DNA of 64,000 nucleotides, taken from assembly GCA_937950325.1 (NCBI GenBank), contig CALFDJ010000016.1, positions 5,826-69,825 on the forward strand, read 5' to 3'. Positions 1 to 8,589 of the stretch are shown here, piece after piece. Each line of letters opens with the position of its first letter. The first letter of the stretch is position 1. Source of the DNA: an uncultured Collinsella sp. Lineage in GTDB: Bacteria; Actinomycetota; Coriobacteriia; Coriobacteriales; Coriobacteriaceae. Made by a program: the position numbers and the translations under genes. Below the pieces are notes generated by a model. The model saw only the letters and a program-made list of their open reading frames with translations. It ran no database searches and was not told the origin of the DNA.

Positions 1-36
1 ATCGAGAAGATGAAGCAGGAGATGGCCGACGCCTAA
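1..36 (+). CDS. 3' end of an unidentified gene
   Basis: The window opens inside a reading frame whose last residues are IEKMKQEMADA followed by TAA at 34-36. The lysine, glutamate and methionine content suggests a helical C-terminus. The sortase gene starts 36 bases later on the same strand, so the two could share a transcript. Eleven residues are too few to name a family. Confidence 0.5.
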   Translation: MEKMKQEMADA

Positions 37-72
37 GCGACTTGCCGTTCCGCTGTAATCATAGGGAGAGTC

Positions 73-1071
73 ATGTCCGACTATCAGGGAAAACGTTTTT
101 CTGCTTCTCAGATCCCCGATCCATCCAAGGCGGGATCGGCCCGCTCCATGCAGCAGGGTCGGGCATTCTCTCCTCAACAGGCTCGTGCACCGCGCCCCGT
201 AACGCCGACGTCCCATCGCCGTCAGGATACGCCGGCTGCGTATCGCCCTTCGTCATACAGTACGGCCAAGAAGTCACCTCGCTCTTCGGCGCATGCCGCG
301 CCATCGAGCTATACCGAGCCGCCGCGCAAAAAGCGCCGCTCCGTCATTCCCATTCTGCTCGTCATCATCGGCATTGGCCTGATCGTTGCTGCGGCCGCCA
401 TCTTTATCAACGCGCAGATTGGCTACAAGCAGGCGAGCGAGTCGTATCAAAAAATCGAAAAGCAATATGTGAGCGACAAGGACGCCAGTGGCGTGCCAAT
501 TGTCGACTTCAATGCGCTGGCCCAGACAAATCCCGAGGTTGTGGGTTGGATTTACGCGCCCGGCACCAACATCAACTACCCCGTGGTGCAGACCAACAAC
601 AACTCCAAGTACCTCAACACGCTGTTCGACGGTACGGCCAATGCCTCGGGAGCCATCTTCCTGGATAGCGACGACACCGCGCCGGGCATGGTGGATCAGC
701 AGACCACGATTTACGGTCATCATATGAACGACGGTTCGATGTTCAACGTGATTTCGGATACGACCGATCAGGCGACGTTCGACAGCATGGAATACGTGTA
801 CTACATCACGCGTGATGCGACGTATAAGTTGCGCCCGCTGGCGACCAAGGTGGTCGAGGACACGTATGCCAAGGCGCGCACGCCCAACTTTGAGGGCGAT
901 GACGGACTGAAGAATTACCTGTCCGAGATGCTCGACGGCGCCTCGGCCGTGGCGAGCGATGCCACCGATCGTGCCGCTTCGGCAACCAAGATCGTAACGC
1001 TTGTGACTTGCCGTTCGCTGTCATTTAGCAATACGCGCGCAGTCATGGTACTCACGCCGGTCGAGGAATAA
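73..1071 (+). CDS. srtB: Class B sortase
   Basis: A 332-residue membrane-anchored cysteine transpeptidase that cuts a sorting signal and joins the protein to the cell wall or to a pilus subunit. Residues 1-85 are a basic, Ser/Pro/Gln-rich cytoplasmic tail, unusually long for the family. One membrane segment spans about 91-112, and the sortase fold follows outside the cell. The catalytic triad is visible: His216 in YGHHM, Cys313 in TLVTC and Arg322 in NTRAVM. The order and spacing, and the TLVTC-x8-R pattern, fit class B rather than class A. GGGAG at 63-67 supports this ATG. No substrate is adjacent; the LPATG surface protein at 39.3 kb is the only obvious sorted protein in the window, but pairing the two is inference. 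Confidence 0.88.
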   Translation: MSDYQGKRFSASQIPDPSKAGSARSMQQGRAFSPQQARAPRPVTPTSHRRQDTPAAYRPSSYSTAKKSPRSSAHAAPSSYTEPPRKKRRSVIPILLVIIGIGLIVAAAAIFINAQIGYKQASESYQKIEKQYVSDKDASGVPIVDFNALAQTNPEVVGWIYAPGTNINYPVVQTNNNSKYLNTLFDGTANASGAIFLDSDDTAPGMVDQQTTIYGHHMNDGSMFNVISDTTDQATFDSMEYVYYITRDATYKLRPLATKVVEDTYAKARTPNFEGDDGLKNYLSEMLDGASAVASDATDRAASATKIVTLVTCRSLSFSNTRAVMVLTPVEE

Positions 1072-1138
1072 GTGGTTCGAGAGTAGCTAAAAGAGCCCCG
1101 TCCCAAAAAGACTACCCTGGAAATCAAAAGGAGAAATG

Positions 1139-1555
1139 ATGCTTGAAAGCGGCAAATCGATGCCTTCGGTTGATGCTTGGCTGCGCGAAGCCAAGGCCGA
1201 TGTTTCGGCGGCTGATTGTGGGATGTACCTGACACACAACGGCGTGGTGCGTGCGACGCCCAAGGCCGAGGTGCGTGGGGTCGAGACAGATGGTGTGGCG
1301 CCTGGGCATAAGGTGGGCGGCATGGTGTTTGGCTTCGATGCCGAAAAGGTGCAGGCCGCTATCGAGGCAACGCGCGCGATGCCGGGTATCGGCTATGTGC
1401 GCGTGTGGCTGGCGAGTGGCGAGCTTACCGTGGGCGACGACATCATGCTCGTGCTCATTGGCGGAGACATTCGCCCGCATGTGGTCGATGCGCTACAGGC
1501 GCTCGTCGGTACCATCAAAAATGAGTGTGTGAGCGAGGTCGAGCGCGAGGCATAA
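1139..1555 (+). CDS. MoaE-like molybdopterin synthase catalytic subunit family protein
   Basis: A protein of about 138 residues. Its second half (LASGELTVGDDIMLVLIGG, then a helix with GTIKNE) resembles the MoaE core, where a GEL-x2-GD strand precedes a helix carrying the catalytic lysine. MoaE moves sulfur from MoaD-thiocarboxylate to precursor Z in molybdenum cofactor synthesis. One family lysine appears kept (TIK), but the later basic WKRE-like motif is replaced by EVERE, so activity is uncertain. No other moa or moe gene is in the window. AAGGAG at 1128-1133 lies five bases before this ATG and only two before the ATG at 1136, so the second start is preferred. Confidence 0.6.
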   Translation: MLESGKSMPSVDAWLREAKADVSAADCGMYLTHNGVVRATPKAEVRGVETDGVAPGHKVGGMVFGFDAEKVQAAIEATRAMPGIGYVRVWLASGELTVGDDIMLVLIGGDIRPHVVDALQALVGTIKNECVSEVEREA

Positions 1556-1578
1556 GGCCGGCAGCGGCACTCGCCAAC

Positions 1579-1620
1579 AAAAAGCCCACTGGCAGTTCAT
1601 CAGTCTGCCAGCGGGCTTTT
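1579..1620. terminator. Bidirectional intrinsic terminator
   Basis: AAAGCCC and CTGGCAG on the left pair with CTGCCAG and GGGCTTT on the right around a short loop, with A-run and T-run on either side. It lies between the converging MoaE-like and CmpB genes and can serve both. Confidence 0.85.
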
Positions 1621-1653
1621 CTGTGCGTTGGATAATCTCGGCATTGCGTGACG

Positions 1654-2883
1654 CTACACGCGCGTCGCATCCTTGGGGCTCATGGTCATGCTCTGGAAGC
1701 GGTTCTCCATGTAATCGTTATCGAAATACTTGCCGTAGAACTGCGCGACGGGAATATCCGGCTCCGTGCCGTTGACGCGCTGGTACCAGTAGTCGAGCGA
1801 CTGTAGCGTCATGACGCCGTCGACCAGCATAATGACGGTAAAGATGACGGTAGCCGAGTAGCGGCTTTTCCACGGAATCATGTTGATGAGCTTGAGCAGC
1901 CTCGGCAGCAGCAGCTTGATCCAGATGAGCCCGCCCAGGCCCCACAGGCAGGCGAAGCCCGTGCAGGTGCGTCCGCCCGTAAGCACGGCGAGCGGATCGG
2001 GCATGCCAAAGAGCTTCATATGCGAGTAGCTCCACGAGACCACACCGAACGAGGTCTGCATAAACCAGCCCACGAACACCTCAAAGCTTGCGCCAAGCAG
2101 GGCACTCACCAAAAAGATAATGATGGGGTTCTTTTTGTAGAAGCGGTTGAGCACCATGGTCATGAGTACGGCACCAAATCCGTAAATGGGGCTGAAGGGG
2201 CCAAACAGCATGCCGGCGCGGTTCTGGTAGACGCCCGGGTCGTCGACCGTCATATGCCAGATGTCCTCCAGGATCAGGCCCAGCACGCAGCAGACAAAGA
2301 ATACCCAGAACAGGTTGAAGTAGTTGAGCTTGATATAGCCTTCGCCGGTCTCATCGCGGCCGAGCATGCCCTCGGCGGCGGCGTCGCGGTCGAGCATCTC
2401 CTGTAGGCGGCGCTGCAGTTCGCGCTCCTGGCGAAGCGTAGGGTCGACGGTTGCCGAAAGCGCGATGAGGATGCCGAGCTGGACGGCGGGACGAAGCAAG
2501 AAGAGCCCGATACCCTGGAGCATCACGTCGACCAAAAGCTCGACGACGGTGAATGCAATAAGGATGTAGGACAGGCGGGCGGCGTTGCGGCGCTGGTTTT
2601 TGATAAGGTCCAGGCCAAAGATGATCAGGATGACGGCACTTGCCGCAGAGAGCATGATGCCGGCGACGATGAGTCCAACCGAGACCAGCATATTGTCGCC
2701 GAGTTTTTCGGCGGCGTTGCCGTTGATGAGCGCGGTGATGACCTGCCACATAAAGGCGGCGACCGACGGGAGTGTGCCCACGCCGGACAGGATGCACAGG
2801 ACGGCGTACACTTTAATGATGAGGGGAATCTTCTTGACCTCCGTGGCGCTGGGGACGCTGGGGTCGAGTTCGTTTCGATCCAT
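1654..2883 (-). CDS. CmpB-family putative ABC transporter permease (multi-pass membrane protein)
   Basis: A 409-residue integral membrane protein. The first 170 residues hold about four hydrophobic helices, then a charged segment (about 150-180, RQERELQRRLQEML). The C-terminal half has the CmpB pattern: LNYFNLFWVFFVCCVLGLI and NRAGMLFGPFSPIYGFGAV, followed by further helices. Members are annotated as putative ABC permeases, but their function is not established and no ATPase gene is adjacent. GAGAAAGG lies six bases before the ATG. It converges on the MoaE-like gene and diverges from purF. It appears full length. Confidence 0.75.
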   Translation of the reverse strand: MDRNELDPSVPSATEVKKIPLIIKVYAVLCILSGVGTLPSVAAFMWQVITALINGNAAEKLGDNMLVSVGLIVAGIMLSAASAVILIIFGLDLIKNQRRNAARLSYILIAFTVVELLVDVMLQGIGLFLLRPAVQLGILIALSATVDPTLRQERELQRRLQEMLDRDAAAEGMLGRDETGEGYIKLNYFNLFWVFFVCCVLGLILEDIWHMTVDDPGVYQNRAGMLFGPFSPIYGFGAVLMTMVLNRFYKKNPIIIFLVSALLGASFEVFVGWFMQTSFGVVSWSYSHMKLFGMPDPLAVLTGGRTCTGFACLWGLGGLIWIKLLLPRLLKLINMIPWKSRYSATVIFTVIMLVDGVMTLQSLDYWYQRVNGTEPDIPVAQFYGKYFDNDYMENRFQSMTMSPKDATRV

Positions 2884-2903
2884 ACAGAACCTTTCTCGCT
2901 TTG

Positions 2904-2919
2904 TCCTAGGTTACTAGGA
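2904..2919. promoter_or_regulatory. Perfect hexamer inverted repeat upstream of the CmpB gene
   Basis: TCCTAG, four bases, then CTAGGA, located 21-36 bases upstream of the minus-strand start. The position suits an operator or 5' leader hairpin, but no regulator is known. Confidence 0.3.
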
Positions 2920-3121
2920 TACGCCGCCGACCTGCCAAAAGACAGGACGAACGTCCCAATTGCAACTTTGTAATCCCCAACGGTGGACGCGGCGGCCATC
3001 TGGGGGCGCGGGCGCTTGCACTGGGCAGACCGATAAAATGTTTGGCCGCAAAACGGATTATTAGCTCGGTGGGCTTTTAAAAAGCGCTGCTCATGCGCTG
3101 GGGAGCGCGTCGCGCCGTGCG

Positions 3122-3127
3122 TATAAT
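3122..3127 (+). promoter_or_regulatory. Probable -10 box for purF
   Basis: A consensus TATAAT lies 41 bases before the purF start. No good -35 is seen at the proper distance. GTATAAT without a clear -35 also occurs at 16744 (minus strand) and 61240. Confidence 0.45.
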
Positions 3128-3168
3128 AAGGCGGGTAACGCCAAAATACGAGGCTCTGAGGGGATGCC

Positions 3169-4839
3169 ATGTCTCAAGAAACCATCCGCGCGGCCGAGCG
3201 CGCCGCGGGACAGGTGAACGCCATGTCGACGTATGATCCGGACTCCGACCAGCTGCATGAGGAATGCGGCGTTTTTGGTGTCTGGGCGCCCGATCGCGAC
3301 GTGGCTCGACTGACGTACTTTGGCCTGCGTGCACTGCAGCACCGTGGCCAAGAATCGGCGGGAATCGCCGTTGGTGACGGCGGTACGGTTATGGTCCGCA
3401 AGGATCTGGGCCTGCTCGACCGCGTGTTCTCCAATGCCGACTTGTCGACGCTCTCCGGTCAGCTGGCCGTGGGTCATGTGCGCTACGGCACCGCCGGCGC
3501 CAAGAGCTGGGAAGCCTCGCAGCCGCATCTTTCTACCATCAACAGCGTCATTATCGCGCTTGCTCATAACGGCACTCTGGTCAACACCGACGAGCTGCGC
3601 CGCCAGCTGATCGAGCTGGGCGTGCCGTTCCTCTCCAATTCGGATTCCGAGGTCGCGACCAAGCTTATCGGCTACTTTACTCAGCGTACAGGCCATTTGC
3701 GCGAGGGCATTCGCAAGACCATGGAGCTCGTGCGCGGCGGCTACGCCATGACGCTCATCAACGAGCAGGCGCTCTACGCATTCCGCGATCCGCATGGCAT
3801 TCGCCCGCTGGTGCTGGGCAAGCTCGTGGACGAGGGCCTGGACCAGGCCGATGCCGCTTCCGTTTCGCAACTGCCGTCGCAAGACGACGCCGCGACGGTC
3901 GACGCTGCCACCCATGTCACCCGCGCCGGCGGCTGGGTCGTCGCCTCCGAGACTTGTGCGCTCGACATTGTGGGCGCTGAGTACGTCCGCGACGTCCGTC
4001 CCGGTGAGATTTTGCGCATCAGCGCCGAGGGCCTTGTGTCCGAGCAGGGCGTGCCTGCCGCCGAAGAGCCTGCTAACTGCATCTTTGAGCAGGTCTACTT
4101 CGCTCGCCCCGACTCCATCATGAACGGCAAGAGCGTTTACGCCTGCCGTTACGACATGGGTCGTCAGCTGGCACATGAGGAGCCCGTCGAGGCCGACCTG
4201 GTCATCGGCGTGCCCGACTCCGGCCTGCCGCCCGCGGAGGGGTATTCGCACGAGAGCGGTATTCCCTTTGGCGAGGGTCTTATCAAGAACCGCTACGTGG
4301 GCCGTACGTTTATCGAGCCTACGCAGGAGTTGCGCGCCATGGGCGTGCGCATGAAGCTTAACCCGCTGCGCGACAACATCGAGGGCAAGCGCCTCGTCGT
4401 GATCGACGACTCCATCGTGCGTGGCACCACTATGGTGCAGCTCGTCAAGATGCTGCGCAACGCCGGCGCCAAGGAGATTCATATCCGCATCAACTCGCCC
4501 GAGGTCATCTGGCCGTGCTTCTACGGTATCGATACCGACGTGCAGTCGCAGCTTATCAGCGCCAACAAGACGGTCGACGAGATTTGCGAGTATATCGGCG
4601 CCGATTCGCTGGCCTTCCTTTCGGTCGAGGGCCTGCTGAAGGTCATGCCCAAGGGCGGTTACTGCGATGCGTGCTTTACCGGCCGCTACCCCGTGGCGAT
4701 TCCCGAGAGCTTTGGCCGCGATAAGTTTATGGAGGGCTTTAAGCCCCGCAACCTGGATAAGCCGCTGCACTTTGACGACGACGCCGTGGTCGAGAAATAC
4801 GACGACCGCAGCTGGGAAGAGGAGCACGGCGAGGCCTAA
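3169..4839 (+). CDS. purF: Amidophosphoribosyltransferase
   Basis: Catalyses the first committed step of purine synthesis: PRPP plus glutamine gives 5-phosphoribosylamine. The 556 residues comprise an N-terminal glutamine amidotransferase domain, with Cys33 in HEECGVFGVW as the nucleophile exposed after propeptide removal, and a C-terminal phosphoribosyltransferase domain with the PRPP loop RLVVIDDSIVRGTT near 408-421. GYCDACFTGRYP near the end fits the Fe-S-type PurF enzymes. The predicted 32-residue leader before the cysteine is longer than usual; the ATG at codon 19 (NAMSTYD) is an alternative start. purM and purN follow on the same strand. Confidence 0.97.
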   Translation: MSQETIRAAERAAGQVNAMSTYDPDSDQLHEECGVFGVWAPDRDVARLTYFGLRALQHRGQESAGIAVGDGGTVMVRKDLGLLDRVFSNADLSTLSGQLAVGHVRYGTAGAKSWEASQPHLSTINSVIIALAHNGTLVNTDELRRQLIELGVPFLSNSDSEVATKLIGYFTQRTGHLREGIRKTMELVRGGYAMTLINEQALYAFRDPHGIRPLVLGKLVDEGLDQADAASVSQLPSQDDAATVDAATHVTRAGGWVVASETCALDIVGAEYVRDVRPGEILRISAEGLVSEQGVPAAEEPANCIFEQVYFARPDSIMNGKSVYACRYDMGRQLAHEEPVEADLVIGVPDSGLPPAEGYSHESGIPFGEGLIKNRYVGRTFIEPTQELRAMGVRMKLNPLRDNIEGKRLVVIDDSIVRGTTMVQLVKMLRNAGAKEIHIRINSPEVIWPCFYGIDTDVQSQLISANKTVDEICEYIGADSLAFLSVEGLLKVMPKGGYCDACFTGRYPVAIPESFGRDKFMEGFKPRNLDKPLHFDDDAVVEKYDDRSWEEEHGEA

Positions 4840-4841
4840 AG

Positions 4842-4886
4842 CCTGCCATGTAGGGACAGGTTAAACCTGCCATGTAGGGACAGGTT
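4842..4886 (+). repeat. Tandem 21-bp direct repeat (dispersed GGGACAG family)
   Basis: Identical 21-base units at 4842-4862 and 4866-4886 separated by three bases, beginning immediately after the purF stop. The second unit runs on into GTTTATTTTGGTAGGTTTTA, which matches the inverted repeat arms at 16829 and 16972. One of at least nine intergenic sites carrying this family. Confidence 0.8.
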
Positions 4887-5020
4887 TATTTTGGTAGGTT
4901 TTACCTGCTGTTTTGTTGATCGAGCGGAGCGCGTTGTTATGGCGCGCGCCGAAATGAACGCAACTATGAGCACCGTTTGGCGCCCGCGCGGCGCCACGGT
5001 GGTGGGAGAGGAAGGCTCAG

Positions 5021-6124
5021 ATGAGCGACAGCAAGCATGTGACGTACGAGGATGCCGGCGTCGATACCGCCGAGGGCGGCCGCGCCGTCGACGCGATTAA
5101 GCAGATGGTCAAGGACACCAATCGCCCCGAGGTTATCGGCGGCATCGGCGGCTTCGGCGGCCTGTTCTCGGCCGCCGCGCTTAAGGATATGGAAGACCCG
5201 ATTCTGATTAGCGGTACCGACGGCGTGGGCACCAAACTCGTGCTCGCCCAGATCATGGACCGTCACGAGACGGTGGGCCAGGACCTGGTCGCTATGTGCG
5301 TCAACGACATTCTGGCTTCGGGCGCCGAGCCGCTGTTCTTCCTGGACTACGTTGCCATCGGTCACATCGAGGCCGAGCACATGGCAAAGATCATCAAGGG
5401 TGTGGCCGACGGCTGCAAGCTCGCGGGCTGCGCGCTCGTGGGCGGCGAGATGGCCGAGCACCCCGGCGTCATGGCGCCTGCCGACTACGACCTCGCCGGA
5501 TTTACCGTGGGCGTCGTCGATCGTCCCAAGATGCTCGACCCCGCAAACGTCCGCCCGGGCGATGTGATCCTGGGTCTGCCTTCCACCGGCGTGCACTCCA
5601 ACGGCTACTCGCTCGTGCGCAAGGTCATTGGCGTTGACGGTATTAAGCCGGGCACGCCCGAGGCCGCCGCTAAGGCGGAGGAGCTGAGCCGTCCGCTCGA
5701 GGAGCTCGGCGGCGCATCGCTGGCAGACGCCCTGTTGGCCCCCACGCGCATCTATGTCAAGCCGATTCTTGAGTTGCTCCGCGGCGGCGCCAACGTGCAC
5801 GCTATCGCCCACATTACTGGCGGCGGTATTACCGAGAACCTCAACCGCGCGCTTGCCGACGACGTCGACGCCGTGGTCACCCGCAACGGCGCCGAGATGG
5901 GCTGGGACGTTCCGCCCGTCATCACCTATGTGTCGCGCCAGGCCGAGCTTGCGCCCAACGAGGCGTGCAAGACCTTCAACATGGGCGTTGGCCTGTGCCT
6001 GATCGTCGCCCCCGAGGACGAGGCTGCCGTGACCGAGGCCCTGGTCGCGCTGGGCGAGAAGCCGTTCCGCGTGGGCGAGTGCGTCGAGGGCTCCGGTAAG
6101 GTCGTGTACTCCGATGAGCGCTAA
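5021..6124 (+). CDS. purM: Phosphoribosylformylglycinamidine cyclo-ligase (AIR synthetase)
   Basis: Closes the imidazole ring of FGAM using ATP to give AIR, the fifth step of purine synthesis. The 367-residue protein shows the family signatures: VTYEDAGVD at the start, ISGTDGVGTKL near 65, the ILASGAEPLFFLDYVA segment, LVGGEMAEHPGV, and HITGGGITENLNRAL. A GGAGAGGAAGG ribosome site precedes the ATG. The gap from purF is 181 bases and holds the tandem repeat, so purMN may also have their own promoter. purN overlaps its end by 11 bases. Confidence 0.96.
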   Translation: MSDSKHVTYEDAGVDTAEGGRAVDAIKQMVKDTNRPEVIGGIGGFGGLFSAAALKDMEDPILISGTDGVGTKLVLAQIMDRHETVGQDLVAMCVNDILASGAEPLFFLDYVAIGHIEAEHMAKIIKGVADGCKLAGCALVGGEMAEHPGVMAPADYDLAGFTVGVVDRPKMLDPANVRPGDVILGLPSTGVHSNGYSLVRKVIGVDGIKPGTPEAAAKAEELSRPLEELGGASLADALLAPTRIYVKPILELLRGGANVHAIAHITGGGITENLNRALADDVDAVVTRNGAEMGWDVPPVITYVSRQAELAPNEACKTFNMGVGLCLIVAPEDEAAVTEALVALGEKPFRVGECVEGSGKVVYSDER

Positions 6125-6815
6125 CGAGCAGATGGCTGCCGCCGAGGGCCTGGACTTTGTGCCCTATACCCGTCCGACCGGCACCGATACGGCTGAGCCG
6201 CTCAAGATCGGTGTGCTCATCAGCGGTTCGGGTACCAACCTGCAAGCGCTGATCGATCTGATCGCCGCCGGCAAGCTCAACGCTTCGATTGAGCTTGTGG
6301 TGTCGAGCCGTCCTTCGGCTAAGGGTTTGCAGCGCGCTGAGCGCGCGGGCATCCAGACGCTCACGCTGTCCAAGGATGTCTATGCTGACCCCATCGCCGC
6401 CGACGAGATCATCGCGCACGAGCTGCTCGAGCGCGGCTGCGAGTACGTGGTGATGGCCGGCTACATGCGTATGGTGCACACCCCGCTGCTGGCGGCGTTC
6501 CCCAACCGCGTGGTCAACTTGCACCCGGCGCTGCTGCCGAGCTTTACCGGTGCCCACGCGATCGACGATGCGTTTGCTCGCGGCGTCAAGGTGACCGGCG
6601 TGACCGTGCACTTTGCCAACGAGATCTACGACAACGGTCCCATCATTGCCCAGCGTGCGCTGACTGTTGAGGAGGGCTGGGACGTCGACACGCTCGAGGA
6701 GCACATCCACGCGATCGAGCACGTGCTGTATCCCGAGGTCGTGCAGATGCTCGCCGACGGCCGCGTTCACGTGCTGGAGAGCGGCAAGGTCGCAATTGAT
6801 GCGGCGCGCAATTAA
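6114..6815 (+). CDS. purN: Phosphoribosylglycinamide formyltransferase
   Basis: Transfers the formyl group of 10-formyl-THF to GAR, giving FGAR. In the 233 residues the enzyme core starts at about 29 (KIGVLISGSGTNLQALID), with VVMAGYMRMV and NLHPALLPSFTGAHAIDDAF; the catalytic Asn, His and Asp lie in the NLHPALLP and later regions. About 25 residues precede the usual start, so either the protein has an extension or translation begins later. The ATG overlaps purM by 11 bases, suggesting coupling. It is the last gene of the pur cluster and is followed by a strong terminator. Confidence 0.95.
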   Translation: MSANEQMAAAEGLDFVPYTRPTGTDTAEPLKIGVLISGSGTNLQALIDLIAAGKLNASIELVVSSRPSAKGLQRAERAGIQTLTLSKDVYADPIAADEIIAHELLERGCEYVVMAGYMRMVHTPLLAAFPNRVVNLHPALLPSFTGAHAIDDAFARGVKVTGVTVHFANEIYDNGPIIAQRALTVEEGWDVDTLEEHIHAIEHVLYPEVVQMLADGRVHVLESGKVAIDAARN

Positions 6816-6847
6816 CTTCAGACGGCACAAATAGGCTAAGTTAATAA

Positions 6848-6884
6848 GGAGGCCATTCGCATCGTGCGCGAATGGCCTCCTTTT
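6848..6884 (+). terminator. Intrinsic terminator after purN
   Basis: A perfect 13-bp stem (6848-6860 with 6868-6880), seven-base loop, then TTTT. Confidence 0.9.
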
Positions 6885-7008
6885 GAATAGACGCAGGAGC
6901 AAATTATTTCGATTGCTACACCCAACTTTGCTGAGGGAAGCCGGGTGGATCCCAAACGCTATTCCAAGAAATCTGATAGGGCTTCGTCCGCGTTCGGGCG
7001 GGGCCCTT

Positions 7009-7036
7009 TTGCGCTGCCTTTTATGTTTGCTATACT
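7009..7036 (+). promoter_or_regulatory. Possible promoter of the toxin-antitoxin pair
   Basis: TTGCGC at 7009-7014, 16 bases, then TATACT at 7031-7036, 25 bases before the antitoxin start. A GC-rich hairpin with TTTT at about 6978-7010 lies just upstream and may be a second terminator. Confidence 0.45.
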
Positions 7037-7060
7037 GCTAGCACGTAGAGAGGAGCCGCT

Positions 7061-7405
7061 ATGGGTACAGCAACGGTGCAGCTCAACACACGAATCGATC
7101 CTATGCTCAAAGCTGGTGGCGATGCGGTCCTAACTCGCAATGGGTTGGGGCCGAGCGATGCCATTCGCGCACTTTGGGCCTATCTCGTCGAACATCAAAC
7201 GTTGCCGGGATTTATGGTGGCGGATAAGCGCGAAGCGCCCCGTGCGGAGAGTCTGGCCGAGCAGGGGTGTGGCCTAGCTTTTTCCTCGTTGGGGCTGAGC
7301 GCGTCGGATTTCGCATCGGCGGAATCTTCGGCGGACAACTGGGATGCCGTACGAGATGATATGTATGACGCGATGATTGCCGACATTGAGGCGAATTGCC
7401 GATGA
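7061..7405 (+). CDS. RelB/DinJ-type antitoxin of a type II toxin-antitoxin pair
   Basis: A 114-residue protein. Its N-terminus (TATVQLNTRIDPMLKAGGDAVLTRNGLGPSDAIRALWAYLVEH) has the ribbon-helix-helix layout of RelB/DinJ antitoxins: a DNA-binding strand, then two helices with the SDAIRALW turn. The C-terminal half is acidic and would bind and inhibit the toxin. Its TGA overlaps the next gene's ATG in the string ATGA, a common translational-coupling arrangement. AGAGAGGAG supports the start. Such antitoxins usually repress their own promoter together with the toxin; here that is inferred. Confidence 0.8.
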   Translation: MGTATVQLNTRIDPMLKAGGDAVLTRNGLGPSDAIRALWAYLVEHQTLPGFMVADKREAPRAESLAEQGCGLAFSSLGLSASDFASAESSADNWDAVRDDMYDAMIADIEANCR

Positions 7406-7869
7406 TTGAGGCAAAGCATCTCTTGGTAGATACGAACGTTTGGCTCGATTATTACCTGCAAGAAGGGGCGTTCGACGAAGCGAAAAGATTGGTTGAACTG
7501 GCCGAGGCGGGAAAGATCGACCTTCTGTATGCGCCAACGACGGCAAAGGATGTGTTCTATATTTTGCCTCGTCGTCTGGCCCGGCGGAATGCGAATGGGA
7601 TTAACGTGTCGTTTGCCTCGGCGTCATGGGCCTGCATCGAGCATATGATGCAGGTGGCGACGGCCTCTCCGCTTTCGTTGGCAGAGTGCGAAATGGCGCG
7701 CATGCTTGGCAAGCGCATGCCGGATCTTGAAGACAACCTCATCATCGCTTCGGGCGAGACGGCGGATGTTGACTATGTGGTCACGAGCGACCGGCGCATG
7801 CTGGAGGCGATGCCCGAAGTGTGCTTGACACCTGCTCGCGCGGTCGAGATGATCGGGATCCTCGGCTAA
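7402..7869 (+). CDS. PIN-domain toxin (VapC-like ribonuclease)
   Basis: A protein of about 155 residues with a PIN fold. The first acidic residue is in HLLVDTNVWLDYY, a middle acidic residue in LAECEMARML, and the last acids in LPDLEDNLIIASGE... and YVVTSDRRML. PIN toxins are Mg-dependent RNases that cut tRNA or rRNA. The ATG at 7402 overlaps the antitoxin stop; a TTG six bases earlier is also in frame but less likely. Pairing a RelB/DinJ-like antitoxin with a PIN toxin, rather than a VapB/AbrB or Phd one, is a known mixed combination. Confidence 0.82.
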   Translation: MIEAKHLLVDTNVWLDYYLQEGAFDEAKRLVELAEAGKIDLLYAPTTAKDVFYILPRRLARRNANGINVSFASASWACIEHMMQVATASPLSLAECEMARMLGKRMPDLEDNLIIASGETADVDYVVTSDRRMLEAMPEVCLTPARAVEMIGILG

Positions 7870-7934
7870 CCTTGTCTGTCTCGTTTCGCTATCATATGGG
7901 GCATTGTGAACCTCATACAACTTTGGAGGACAGT

Positions 7935-8402
7935 ATGGCGGATAACGCCGAGATGCTATTCTCGCCTGAGCTGGTGTTTTTTGATTGGGAGTGCACGACG
8001 CCGGATGAGGTGTTTGCGCGCCTCGAGGGTGAGCTCGCTCCGCGCGGCTACATTGCGCCCGGTTGGCTCAACGCCGTCCGCACGCGCGAGGACACCTATC
8101 CCACGGGTCTCGCCATGCCGGCGGCAAACATCGCCATTCCGCATACCGATCCGGGATTTGTGGCCAAGCCCTATATCGCGGTGGTAAAGCCCGCCGCACC
8201 TGTGACGTTCAACGCGATGGCGGGCATGGGCGCCCCGGTGCCGGCGCAGATCATCATCAACCTGGGCATTGCCGAGCCGGGCGGGCAAGTCGAGGCCCTG
8301 CAAGCGCTCATGAATATCTTTATGGATGCCGATGCCGCAGCCGATGTACTCGGCCAAACCACGCCGCAGGGCATGGTCGACGCCATCCGTCGCCACTTTT
8401 AA
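7935..8402 (+). CDS. PTS sugar transporter subunit IIA (fructose/galactitol type)
   Basis: A 155-residue stand-alone EIIA domain of the PTS_EIIA_2 class. The phosphorylated histidine sits in NIAIPHTDPGFV, preceded by the typical R-x-E-x-YPTGLAMP segment, and the domain ends in helices with QALMNIF. EIIA accepts phosphate from HPr and passes it to EIIB. No EIIB or EIIC gene lies nearby, so it either works with a remote transporter or is regulatory. TGGAGGA six to ten bases before ATG decides this start over upstream in-frame codons. GatA-like specificity is possible but not shown. Confidence 0.85.
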   Translation: MADNAEMLFSPELVFFDWECTTPDEVFARLEGELAPRGYIAPGWLNAVRTREDTYPTGLAMPAANIAIPHTDPGFVAKPYIAVVKPAAPVTFNAMAGMGAPVPAQIIINLGIAEPGGQVEALQALMNIFMDADAAADVLGQTTPQGMVDAIRRHF

Positions 8403-8412
8403 GGTCGGCGCT

Positions 8413-8530
8413 GGGGGACTGTCCCTAACTGCCGGCAGAAAAGGAACGTCCCTAATTGCCAACTGCCAGACTTGTCCCCTTTGCACCAAAATGGTGCAGA
8501 TTAACCTGTCCCCCATGCACCAGGTGTGCC
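8413..8530. repeat. Composite dispersed intergenic repeat
   Basis: Contains GGGAC-T-GTCCC near 8415-8425, then CTAACTGCCGGCAG and AAAGGAACGTCCCT, a roughly 40-base block repeated almost exactly at about 55416-55460. A small hairpin TGCACCA-AAA-TGGTGCA is at 8482-8498. It separates the EIIA gene from the foldase gene. Confidence 0.7.
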
Positions 8531-8589
8531 GCGGGGGCTGCGTTGTGACACAATGGCGTTTGTTCGATTCGTGATGCGAAAGGCCAAAC

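Noticed and set aside
3091..4827. A 578-codon minus-strand frame opposite purF
   Set aside because: PurF motifs on the plus strand are unmistakable and the antisense product matches nothing.
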